Below, in pieces: positions 24,105 through 36,073 of a DNA stretch of 64,000 nucleotides. Made by a program: the position numbers and the translations under genes. The stretch lies in assembly GCA_016647705.1 (NCBI GenBank), contig CM028335.1, positions 25,398,905 through 25,462,904 of the forward strand. Direction: 5' to 3'. Source of the stretch: Eucommia ulmoides (Eukaryota; Streptophyta; Magnoliopsida; Garryales; Eucommiaceae). The notes under the pieces are model-generated. The model was not told the DNA's origin, ran no database searches, and saw only the letters and a program-made list of their open reading frames with translations. The first letter of the stretch is position 1, and each line of letters opens with the position of its first letter.

Positions 24105-26035
24105 TGAAAAGGTGACAGATCCATTTACTAAGACTTTAACTTTCCATTGGTTGGCTGGATGAAGTATTTAATGCATTACGACATTGACTACAATACTAGT
24201 GGGAGATTATTGGAGATAAACCCTACAAACAATTCTAGATGGGGTTGTTTCTAGTATTAATCTCAAGTAAATACTAAAAATCTATTAATGTTATTATTTT
24301 ATTATATCAATGACGTTGTAGACGTTGAATATTGAGTAAAATGTCCTACTATTTAATGTGATTTGATAGGAGAAGACCGAAGGTATTTGATAGCTCGATA
24401 TTCTAAATCGTTACTGGTTGTATTGGATTGTTGAAAAAGCCTTCAACAATCTAAGCCAACTGGATATGATGTTCTTTCTTTAAAAATGATCAGTCTCAAT
24501 CCATCAGTATGAGATACAGGAACATCTACGATGGGACTTACTAAGTGGTAGTAAGGGACTGAACTTCATCATTATTGATATCCTACATGGTAGTTTTGCT
24601 CGAGTTAAAATAGGATATCTCAGGTATGATGTATTCCGTGAACTTTTGTACTTCATGTACTGTATTTTACATGTATAAGTTACTTTATTTTGATAATACT
24701 GAACATTGTTTTCTATCCATAGGACTTAAAAGGTATTCATTAGGTATAGTGGATATGCATGGTAATACACGAGTATAAAAGATGGGATCTATCACATTCA
24801 ATAAAAGGGACGTGACCCATATGATTCGGTTTAATATAACTCATACAAACCTCTATCCAAAACGGGGTGATGATTGGAATAAGATTCCAATCAAATATCA
24901 CAAGAAATTATATTACCAATCAAATATATTGATTGGACTATGGATTTTCGAATTAATTATATCATGTTGGTCTTTTTAGATATCTAAGATCGAAAGATTT
25001 ATCATTCTTACAAAAGGGACGTGATCCATGTGATTGGGTTTAATATAATTTACCTAATACACCCAAGTTTGTGGTCAGACCAGTGTGATGATTGGTATGA
25101 AATTCCAATTAGGTATTTCAAAGAATTATATTATCAATCAAATACATATGATTGAACTAGGGATTTTTTACTTAACCATATTCTGTTAGTCCTTTTTGTA
25201 CATCTATAGAGAGATCGTGGAATACATATATCACAACTGAGGAAGTTCACTTGGTTAAATTCCTTCCAACTGGATATGATTGCGATATGAGAGAAGACTT
25301 CACTCATAACTAGATAAAATTCCTTAAGGAAAAATCATATTTTCTAGAAGAGCAAAATTAGAATTGTTTAAACTTTTATTGGTTAATCGATAAGTAAATT
25401 AATTAATTTCACCATTCATTTTGGTATGAACCTAAGGGGTCACACACAAATAGGAAGGGAAAGAAGGGGTTTGAAATTTTGAACCCTAGATTGCACTTAT
25501 AAGGAGGGACGACCAATTTGGTAGCCTATAACACAGATAGATTCAACCAGAACACTTTGTTCATCCTCTTCATCTCTGTTTCTCTCAGCTCCTATGTCTA
25601 TGAGATCTAATTTTCCTGTCTGCACTTCTGATTTGAATTGTGTTATCCCCTATATTCAAATCGGAACTGTTCTAAAGTCTTGGGATTAGATTCATTCTTA
25701 GAAATTCTAAGAACACTTTTTTCTATGAGATTTCTTGTGTGGATACTATTAAAGATAAGACATGTATGTCACTTTTAAGATAATCGACCTCATGTAGTTG
25801 TTATCATTCGTGTTTAGAATATGTTGGAAGAGCCTTTCAGATCACGCCTCAGAAATTACCAGTTTTGAGATTGAAGCACTGGTAGATGTCTATTTGAAGT
25901 GTGTTGAATATTACCTATTTGTTTTCTTGTTTAATGTTAATCGACTAGATCTGAGTAAATTGGGTATTAAATTATATTTAATTTCTTTATATTTCGATTT
26001 GTAGATCTGATAAGTTTTAATATTTGATCCATTCA
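24105..26035 (+). mobile_element. Copia 3' remnant: RNase H tail, purine tract and LTR
   Basis: A short RNase H C-terminal remnant ('DPFTKTLT', about 24117-24140) is followed by the purine tract 'agtgggaga' and an LTR starting near 24208 (TATTGGAGATAAACCC). A related LTR start occurs at 59315. The LTR is about 1.8 kb. Its right end is not sharply defined and abuts LINE sequence. The rest of the element is missing; it is a fossil. Confidence 0.6.
24781..25200 (+). repeat. ~205-bp tandem duplication within the LTR
   Basis: Two imperfect copies, about 24781-24988 and 24989-25200, each carry 'aaaagggacgtga', 'ggtttaatata' and 'gtgatgattgg' or a close variant. They differ at roughly a fifth of positions, so the duplication is older than this insertion or the LTR has aged. 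Confidence 0.65.
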
Positions 26036-26059
26036 ATTAACTAAAAAGATGTTTGTAAT

Positions 26060-27115
26060 TGTAAGAGTTTAGGAGGGAGGCACATCAGGGAGGCTGAAAC
26101 TAACCATGAAGCTCTTTTAATAAAGTTGGGCTGGAAAATTGCCCCAAACGACCAATGCCTTAGGGATGAAGTCTTTAAAAACAAATATGATCTCGACTCG
26201 CACCCAAACTCTTTGAAATCTAAAAAATAAAGGTCACATGTATGGAGAGGAAATTTTAAATCCAAAAATTTCTTAATTAAAAGCCTAAAAAAGGTAGCTG
26301 GAAAGGAGTATTTATTTGTCTCTAGACTGATTGGTGGTGAGGTGACGACTCTCTTGGTAATTATTTGATGCAGGATAATCCTGACTCATGAGTTGCGAAC
26401 ATAATATATTATTTAGGTAGCTGGTTCCTTTTCCTAATCATACACATTATGTCCAACGACCAAGTCAAAATTCGAAAGAGGATGAGATAACTTTGTTCCC
26501 CGAAATATCTGGTAAATTTTCGACCTCCTTTGCATATGCTCTCTCAAATAATTATGATTCTAACAGCATAATTGTGGAATGGGATTGGATCTGAAAACTC
26601 AAAATACCATGGAACCTAAAATTCTTTGTTTGGACCATATTCCCTTTTTTTTTTTTTTTTGACAAACAATCTAATGGCCAAATGTTTCAATGATGTCTCG
26701 GCTATATGCCAAAGATACTGGGGACCTCAAGAGTTCTTGGACCACATCTTGAGGAAATGCCCTAAGGCTTCAGCAGTATAGTCACATTTCCTCGAATAGG
26801 TAAATTTGATAAGGGACTTTTACATGGATGTTCTTGACTGGATCAGGAAAAACTTAAAAGGGAGTTCTTTTATTTTTTGTAAATTCTACTACTTTATTGC
26901 AATCATTTTGGAATTTAGAAGGACAGGAACAAACAAGTGATCGAAGGCATTAAAAACTCCCCATATGGTAATTCTTGTAACCCTATCAAACTAAATGGCG
27001 TCTTCCCTCCACAGGTTTCTACAAACTGAACACTGACAGGAATGCAAGAGGAAATCTGGAAAAACAAGGAATAGGAGACCTACTCCGAGATTACCAAGGA
27101 GTTTGGATTATTAGT
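26060..27115 (+). mobile_element. LINE (non-LTR) ORF2 3' remnant
   Basis: Broken frames show the conserved plant LINE C-terminus. 'ALLIKLGWKIA' (about 26106-26138) matches the region after the reverse transcriptase. A zinc-binding zf-RVT-type stretch follows (about 26550-26770), then the start of an RNase H domain, 'FYKLNTD..ARGN' (about 27020-27060), with 'GIGDLLRDYQGVWI' just after it. Stops and frame changes are frequent, no reverse transcriptase core or poly-A tail is present, and it is truncated at both ends. The adjacent 27120-27200 begins 'taggggtggtcatagg', which could be a hAT end. Confidence 0.6.
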
Positions 27116-27359
27116 TAGTAGGGGTGGTCATAGGCTCGGAAGATACCTAACCTGCCCATACCATTAGCTATTTTTTAAGGTTTGAGTTTGATGTTTATGC
27201 CAATGAGCAAGGCTACCGCCCCAATGAGAGAACGTCATGTGTCAGGGCATGTGCCCCAATCGGCATCAACAAATACCTTGATTTGGATCATAGATTTGGC
27301 AAGAAAGAAAAGGCCTTGTCCTGGAGCTTTCTTCAAATATTGAAGGATGCAAAGAGTTG

Positions 27360-29500
27360 TGTTGATCCTAAGATTTTGATGAACAATTAAGTATTGATGT
27401 TTTGGTGGAACTAATGTTTTAATTGAGTATTTCAGTGATTTAAAGTTTCAATGATGAAGTTGAAGATATTGAAGATAAAATTAAATGAATCCTAAATGAT
27501 AAACTTGAAGATACTGAAGATCAAATTAAATGGATGTTAAATGATGAAGTTGAAGATTTAAGAGTTTGAAGAAATTAGGAAAAACAACCCAGGTAAATTT
27601 CAACTCTTAATATCCCATTTAGGAACACATACGGCACAAAATGTTTTTATTATTTATGTGTATTTTGATAAGATGAATTTATTTGCTCATATGTGTATTT
27701 GAAAAGAAATATTTATAAATGGTTAAAATGGAATTTGAAAAAGTTAGTGGAGCTAATTGAGAAAAGAAATTAGTTAAAGGGGCAAAAAAATATAAAAGAG
27801 AAAGAGTTTAAAATGTGATCAGAGAATAGATGTAGAAGGTAGCAGTCGACTGAGGAGTCGACCGTCTAATGGTGGTTGAACTCTCTGAATTGACGAGTCG
27901 ACTGACAAGTCGACCGGTGAGATTAAATGAAACTCTCTGAATCAAAAAGTCGACCGAGCGGTCGACCGATGAACTGCATTAGCTACATCCTGAATCTCCG
28001 AGTCGATTGGGCAGTCGACTGGTGGCTCTGTTTCAAGATCATGTGGATTCTGAAATCATATCTAAAAGTAGCCCTTTTTTGTTAGGATTTGAGAGAGATT
28101 TAAGGGATTTGGTGATATTTAAGATATGGTTCATATATTAATTAAATCCTATTGATTTGGTACATTAAATATTAATGTTTATCAATTTGGTATTTGAAAT
28201 AGTTTATATTCTTATTAATTGAGATTGAGAAATATTTTGGGGATTTAATTGAGAGATTTGAAAGTTGTTTTTAATTGAAATTGAACCTAAACGAATTCCT
28301 TATGATATAAGAGGTCTATAAGAGTATTTTATTGTCATGAAACTTGTAAACTAACCGTTAGGAGGCTGATTACATGTGCCTTTATATGGACCTGCGAATT
28401 TCATTAATCATTAAGCAAAAAAAGAGAAAAATCATATCATATTATATTGAGAGCTTTTATAAGAGTTATCCATCTGAAATATTGTGAGCTTTTTTGAGAG
28501 ACGATCTTGAAGATCAACTGCTATTAATTTGTACTGCTACTGGATCTTAAGTTATATTGTTTTATCTATTCTTTCTGTGGATTCCGGGTGAGATCTTTCC
28601 ATTTATATTCTTTCACTGCATTATTTGATTATTATTTGGAAATTGATCTTAGAAATTATTTCTGATTTTTGAAGAAAATATTTTTATAAATAATTTCTTA
28701 AATCTGATTACGTACTCCAATTTGTTACCCATATCTTGTTAAAATCATATTTCTGTATCTCACGTTTTTCTATCACTAATTGGGATATTAATTGAGTTAT
28801 TATTTATCTGGGGTGGTAGAAGCTCATGAGTGAGATTTACTTCTTATCAATTTGTGTATTGGTGAGTTGTGACGGATTAAATATCATTGAGGATATTTAA
28901 TCAAAGGTAGCCAGGTTTCAGTCTCTTCTTGTAAAGAGATTGAGGTAGTGATTCTTCCTAGATAAAAATTGTGTTGTAAGTGAATTGTAAAGGTTTCATC
29001 ATTACCTATGAAAAGGATACTTGGAGTGTTATGTGAGATTTTGATTCTTGAGCAGTAGTGATAAAAAGAATTAGGTTAATCTTTAGCTTGTAAAAAAATA
29101 GGTTATTCTTGAGCCTGGAAAAAGTAGAGGTTATTCCTTAACCTTAGAAAATGAAATTGTAAAGGTTGATTCTGAGCTTGTAAAAGAATTGGTGTACGGG
29201 TTTGGTTCTTACCTTTAAAGGGATCTTGATAATTAGTGGGTGCGAATCTCCGTGGGGCTCTATGGACTAGATTAGCTAAGAGTAGTTTGGTGAACCAGGA
29301 TATATCTTGGTGTGCTGCATTATTACTTTGTTATTTTTGTTGTTTGGGTATACACCTAGTTAATTGATTTGTTCCGCTGTGATATAAAGATAATAATTAA
29401 TTTAGGTATAAAATTAATTATTTGATTTATTAAATTTTATTCTGATTATTTTTTAATTACCCAATTCACCTCCCCTCTTGGGTATTATACTGGGCCAACA
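27360..29500 (+). repeat. 5' LTR of SIRE gag-only element
   Basis: It is 2141 bp, starts TGTTGATCC and ends GGGCCAACA. It includes the GTCGAC array (27845-28019) and a TATA-like 'ctttatatgg' near 28379. It matches LTRs ending at 492 and at 33804 and the minus-strand LTRs at 51516-53658 and 56809-58953. Confidence 0.9.
27845..28019 (+). repeat. Array of paired GTCGAC words, 12-bp spacing
   Basis: GTCGAC starts at 27845/27857, 27897/27909 and 27949/27961; a fourth pair is GTCGAT/GTCGAC at 28002/28014. Within every pair the starts are exactly 12 bp apart, and pairs recur every 52-53 bp. The LTRs at 53032-53216 and about 58277-58520 carry the same 12-bp pairs. It lies upstream of the probable TATA element, in the U3 part of the LTR. 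Confidence 0.9.
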
Positions 29501-32078
29501 ATTGGTATCGGAGCTAGTTTAGCTCGTTAGGCTTAACATCCTAGCTAAACCGGTCACGTGCGCACACTATGGATGATGTATTCTGTGTATCGTCTTTTGA
29601 TAGTGGTAATTGCGTATATGATAATGTGGTTCATGATTCTTGTGATTTTAGTGGTAGCGATGGAGATGATGATAATGAAAATATCCATATTGTTATGAAA
29701 AAATTACTTTATTTCACACTACGTTTTGCTAAAGAGAGCTTGAGTTGAAAAAGAAAAATCGCTTCTTTTGAAAATAGTGGAAAATTTGTTCAAAAATCTA
29801 AAATACATTTGAATGATTATTGTAGTTTAAAAGAGTTTTCGGAAGTTGTTTTTGAAATTAATAATTTGCTCTCTAAAGTGGATTATCTTAAAAATGAAAA
29901 TAAAGTTTTAAAAAATAAATTTGATATGATTTCCAAGCAAAAGTTAGATTTTGTTTTTAAAATCGATTTATTCAAGAAAATTTTTGAAAAATCAAAATCC
30001 GACCTTAAGTCTATTTCGAGAGATTCTGAAAATGATTTTTCTAAACAAAGTGGATATACTTCATCGTCTCATCTTTCATCATAGACCAGTGATGGTTATG
30101 TTTCTATTGTTAGAAATTATTTACGTTTTACATCTCGTGCTTTTTATGATAAATCAGATTTGAGATGTTATTATTGTAATAGAGTTGGACATTTTAAAGT
30201 ATCATGTCCGTTTCGGAACCCTAAGTTTATGTCTAATAAGGACGGATCCAAAATGAAATGAATACTGAAGAAAATTGTTGAAATGTCTTGTGCAGAATTA
30301 CAAAATGTCGGAAGTGGACCTAAAGGAATAGTTAAAGAGTTTATATCAAATCCAAATCCACAAGCGACATGTGCAAAGCGAAAAGATGCACTAAAGACAC
30401 GAGGTGAAGTTGTAAAGAAACCACAAGAGATATGTGCTAAGAGAAAAGCTGTACTAAAGCCAATATGGGATAGCACAAGAAAACTACAAGTGATCCGTGC
30501 AAAAGGAATCTTAAATAAATCAAATGGAAAAGATCAAAGGAAGAAAGGATATAAACAATCCAAGAAGAATTGCGCACCTAAATCAATTATGAGCTCAAAT
30601 GAGGTAAAAAGTAAAAGTCACCTCAAAAAATAGAAAAGGTATTCCTAACCCTCCGCATTTTAAATTTATTAAATTTGTTAAAGAGGGAGAGTCTCGACTT
30701 ACCAAATAGGTAAGTTGTGATGGTTTCTAAGACCTATTTTCAATAATGTGTTTACTTGTTGTCTTAGAAACATTATTTGGTGATTATGACAATCACATTT
30801 AGTTAAGGGGTATTAACATGTCTTTATATGCTTATATCAAATAGTAATCATGTGTTAATTTTAAAGCATGTTATGTGATTTAGAAAATTAATTGAGTTAA
30901 GTTTTTTTATTAATCTTGATTTATTAAAATGCATGATATTTTATACTGAGATAAATTGAATGACTTAATTTGATCATGATAATATTTGTATGGTTAATAT
31001 GAAAGCATGAGATTTTTTTTTTGACACCATATATGTGATTATTTGAATATTCATGGTGTATCAATCTGTGCTTAATGTTTTAAATTGATACTTTGTGCAT
31101 ATGGATATATTTAGAGATATTAAATATCTAGCTTTAATGTATGATAATATGTTCTTATGTTGCATGTCTACTGATTTATAAATGATTATTATTATTCTAA
31201 AAGAGAAATGAGATTTTATGAGAGAAATATGCATTTATCCGTATTCATGCATGCACTAGATTTAGGATTGATAAAATGCTTGAGTAATGCTTCCTATCTT
31301 AGTGTGCTAAAGAACATATGTTTTGTTTTTATAGAGGGAAGACATTGTTTTGGTATCATGAGTAAGGCATATGGAGTTAATTGATAATTATATGATTACA
31401 TGCTATATTGTTGAAAGATTTTAATTGCCTCTCCTAAGCATGAATTGACTTGTTTATAATTATATATGGGAAGAAGTGTTTATAAGAGGAGTAATATTAT
31501 GTCATACTTATATTGAAACACGTGTTTTGTTGAAAAGTTAAAAGAGTAAATATGTTTGTGAAAAATTAATATCATACTATATTGCTTAAATATAATGATT
31601 ATTCACCTATGCGTGAATATTATTCATTTACAATTTGATAGAGGAAGATTGCATGCTCAGAAAGATATTTTTGGTGTGGATCGTGTTGGATTGAGTAGAC
31701 TTGATATTTATCTATAAAAATGATCCACATAGTATTGATGTATTATGCTTAAAAGATTAATTTAGTTAAATAAGTTAAAAGTTGATCCAATGAGCTTTTT
31801 ATGATGCTTGCCCAAAGTGAGTTACATGTGTGTTCCCCTCCTACGTAAATTTATTTTTGAAGATGACAAATGGGGAGAATTTGTTGATATTTTATTAAGG
31901 AAGAGTTTTATTAATGAATTTATTATGCTTTATTGATTATGCTTTATAATATCTTTATACTTATGTTTAAATGAGTTAAAGAACCCGTCCTCAAATTCAG
32001 AGAGAGTGTGGTTATATTTTATTTTGAAGAAAATATCAAAGTTAATTGTCATCATAAAAAAAAAAAAAAAAAAGAGAT

Positions 32079-33804
32079 TGTTGATCCTAAGATTTTGATG
32101 AACAATTAAGTATTGATATTTTGGTGGAACTAATATTTTAATTAAGTGTTTCAGTGATTTAAAGTTCCAGTGATAAAGTTGAAGATATTGAAGATCAAAT
32201 TAAATGGATCCTAAATAATGAACTTGAAGATACTGAAGATCAAATTAAATGGATGCTAAATGATGAAGTTGAAGATTCAAGAGTTTGAAGAAATTAGAAA
32301 AAACAACCTAGGTAAATTTCAACTCTTAATATCCCATTTAGGAACACACACGATACAAAATGTTTTTATTATTTATGTGTGTTTTGATAAAATGAATTTA
32401 TTTGTTCCTATGTGTATTTGAAAAAAAAAATTATAAATGGTTAAAATGGAATTTGAGAAAGTTAGTGGAGCTAATTGAGAAAAGAAATTAGTTAAAGGGG
32501 CAAAAATGTAAAAGAGAAAGAGTTTAAAATGTGATCAGAGAATAGATGCAGAAGGTAGCAGTCGACTGAGGAGTCGACTGTCCAATGATGGCTGAACTCT
32601 CTGAATCGACGAGTCGACTAACAAGTCGACCGGTGAGATTAAATGAAACTCTCTGAATCAAGAAGTTGACCGAGTGGTTGACTGATGAACTGCATTGGCT
32701 ACATCCTGAATCTCTGAGTCGACTGGTGGATTTGTTTTAGGATTATGTGGATTCCGAAATCATATCTAAAAGTAGCCATTTTTTGTTAGGATTTGAGAGA
32801 GATTTAAGGGATTTGGTGATATTTAAGATATGGTTCATATATTACTTAAATCCTATTGATTTGGTACATTAAATATTAATGTTTATCAATTTGGTATTTG
32901 AAATAGTTTCTATTCTTATTAATTGAGGTTGAGAAATACTTTGGGGATTGAATTGAGATATTTGAAAGTTATTTTTAAGTGAAATTGAACATAAATAATT
33001 TCTTAAATCTGATTACGTGCTCTAATTTGCTTCCCATATCTTGTTAAAATCAGATTTCTGTATCTCATGTTTTTCTATCACTAGTTGGAATATTAATTGA
33101 GCTATTATTTATCCAGGGTAGTAGAAGCTTCTAAGTGGATTTACTTCTTATCAATTTGTGTATTGGTGAGTTGTGACGGATTAAATATCATTGGGGATAT
33201 TTAATCAAGGGTAACCAAGTTACAGTCTCTTCCTGTAAAGAGATTGAGGTATTGATTCTTCCTAGATAAGAATTGTGTTGTGAGTGAATTGTAAAGGTTC
33301 CATCCTTACTTATGAAAAAAATACTTTGAGTATTGTGTGAGGTTTTGATTCTTGAGCCGTAATGATAAAAAGAATTAAGTTAATCTTTAGCCTGTGAAAA
33401 TATAGGTTATTCTTGAGCTTGGAAAAAATAGAGATTATTCCTTAGCCTTAGAAAAGAAAATTGTAAAGGTTGATTCTGAGCCTATAAAATAATCAGTGTA
33501 CAGGTTTGGTTCCTACCTTTAAAGGGATCTTGAGAATTAGTGGGTACGAATCTCCGTAAGGCTCGGAGGACTAGACTAGTCAAGAGTAGCTTGGTGAACC
33601 AGGATATATCTTGATGTGCTGCATTATTACTTTGTTATTTTTGTTGTTTGGGCATACACATAATTAATTGATTTATTCCGCTGTGATATAAAGATAATAA
33701 TTAATTTAGGTATAAAATTAATTATTTGATTTATTGAATTTTATTCTGATTATTTTTTAATTACTCAATTCACCCCTCTTCTTCGGTATTCTACTAGGCC
33801 AACA
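32079..33804 (+). repeat. 3' LTR of SIRE gag-only element
   Basis: It is about 1726 bp, starts TGTTGATCC and ends GGCCAACA. It aligns with 27360-29500 but is shorter and retains a degraded version of the GTCGAC array near 32560-32720. Confidence 0.9.
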
Positions 33805-35111
33805 AGTTGCTTGAAGATGTGGAGTACATTGAGCAACCAAGTATTGATTAAGACGATTAACCAAGTAACTAAGATCGGGTCTGGTGATGGTAAGATAGAG
33901 TAACTTGCCAATCTATCATTTGTAGCTAGTAGGATGAGTAAATAAATTACCATCAGAAACCTGAGGTTTGCTTCCATAGGAACAAAAATAGGTTTACACC
34001 CCAAATAACTTGCATCTAAATGCAACTCCAAGGCATATTTGCGTTGGCAAACGGAGAATCCTACCGCAAAATGTACTACCTCGAGACCCAAAAAAATACT
34101 TGAAAGGGCCTAAATTTTTCATCTTGAAGCACTTACCAAGGGTTGACGTAAGAGTCTCCATGGTTGTTGAATCATTAATAACAATAATAAGATCGTCAAC
34201 ATAGACCCAAAGTGCCAAAAACGAATGACCAACAGTTTTGTTAAACAAGGAATGATCACAAGCAGATTGAGTAAAGCCTTCGGAGAGCAAAACAATGGAG
34301 AACTTATGGAACCATTGTCTGGAAGTTTGTCGTAATTCGTATATAGATTTGTGAAGTTTACAAACGGTATTTGGAGGTGAAGTCTCCCCCTGTCGATGAG
34401 AGTAACCCAGGGGTAATATGATATAGATTTCTTCAACGAGATCATCATGGAGGAATGCATTGGTGACGTCCAGTTGGGTAAGAGACCACCTCGAAACAGC
34501 AGCTAAGGAGAGTAAAACTTTGACAGTAACCAGTTTGTGTCAAGAATGTTAATGCCCTTTTGTTGTGTAAACCCCTTGGCCACGAGACGTGTCTTATAAC
34601 ATTCAACAGTATCATCCGCAAGAAATTTGGTCTTGTTGACCCATTTACAACCCACCAATTGTTTTCCAGGAGGTAATGAAACAATGGACCATGTTCCATT
34701 GCTTTCTAAAGCACGCATTCCATGTTCATGACATCAAGCCAAACCTATTGCTTAATGGCATCAGAAAAAAAAATTAGGTTTAATGTGTGAAGAAATGGAT
34801 AATATAAAATGGCGATAGGGGTGAGAAAGCCTATGATAACTAAGAGAAGAAGACAATGGATATGGAGTGGAAGTAGAGAAAGTGACCATGGAAGCAGTAG
34901 AATGATGAGTGGTAAGACAGCAGTGATAATCTAATAAGTGGGATGGTCACTTGATAACACGATAAGAACGAGAAGGAATATTGGAAAGTGGAGATGAGGA
35001 TGACGAATTAGGAGAAGCAATAGGAATCACGGCAGGAGAAGTAGGAAGGTCAAGGCCAGGAAGAAGAGAAATAGGAAGAACACGATCGTGGAAGAAGTCA
35101 TGAAGAACAGA

Positions 35112-36041
35112 TTATGACTGTGAATTAGAAAATGGAAAAATGGTTTCATAAAAGTGCACATTTCGAGAAATGTAGACCGTATTGCTCTCTAAGTCAAAGA
35201 GTTTGTATCCTTTATAACTGAAAAGATAGCCAATGAATACAAAAATTCGGGCACGAGGAAAAAACTTGGTACGATGACTAGGAAGAGTGGAACCAGAACA
35301 TAGGTAATCAAAGCTACGTGAATGGGCATAAGTAGGCTTTGTACCATGTAACAGTTCAAACTGAGTTTTGTTTGCCAATAGGGGAGATGGTGTGCGATTA
35401 ATAAAATAAACGACGGTGAGAATAGAATCACTCCAATAGCAAAGAGGGACACAAGATTGAAAAAGGAGTGCTCGAGCTACATTAAGGATATGTTGGTGTT
35501 TTTGCTCAACAACGGAATTTTGTTCTGGTGTGTCAACACAAGAATGATAAGGAAGAATGCCTTTAGAGTGAAAATTTTTTGTGAAGGCCAATTCAGGGGC
35601 ATTATCGAAGAGAACTGATTTTATGGATTTGGTATATTGAGTTTGGATGAGAGTGTAAAAGTCAGGGAAAATAGTAAGAACATCAGATCTGGCCCGTAAA
35701 AGATAAACCCAAGTAGCTCGAGTGTAATCATCAACAATGGTGAGAAATGATTTGTGTCCAGCGATGGTGGCAACATGAAAGGGTCCCCAAATGTCAATAT
35801 GTATTAAATCGAAAAGTTGGGCAGACATGTGATTATGAGAAATAAATGGGAGACGTTTTTGCTTAGCCATATGATAGATGCGACAATGGGAAGAAAAATG
35901 AGACAAAGAATTGGAAAGTTGTAATTCATGATGAAGCATTTGAACTTTTACATGAGATGGATGTCCAAGGAGGAAATGCCAGATATCACATTTAGACATT
36001 ACAGAACAAGAAAAAACTGAATTACAAAGTGGAACTCCCAA
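35112..36041 (-). pseudogene. Integrase region of the old copia
   Basis: This is one open frame of 309 codons with a GAG-pre-integrase-like start ('WHFLLGHPSHVKVQ') and a core reading 'IDIWGPF', then 'FLTIVDDYTRATWVYLL', typical of copia integrases. It is part of the fossil at 27120-42850 and is cut off from its protease by the nested 36074-41019 element. Confidence 0.8.
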
Positions 36042-36073
36042 TTCGAAAAAATAAAGATTGTTGCGGCGTCTAC

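Larger units (their letters stand above)
27360..33804 (+). mobile_element. SIRE-family LTR element lacking pol (gag-only)
   Basis: It is flanked by a perfect AGTTG duplication (27355-27359 and 33805-33809). The 5' LTR is 27360-29500 and the 3' LTR 32079-33804 (shorter). A primer site TGGTATCGGAGC lies at 29503-29514 and a poly-A/purine tract just before 32079. The only coding remnant is gag-like (about 29569-30640): coiled-coil stretch, one CCHC knuckle (about 30168-30210) and Lys-rich repeats. The remaining 1.4 kb is non-coding. The copy at 49335-53658 has the same layout, so this is a non-autonomous subfamily rather than one chance deletion. It looks structurally whole but its coding part is broken. 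Confidence 0.85.
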
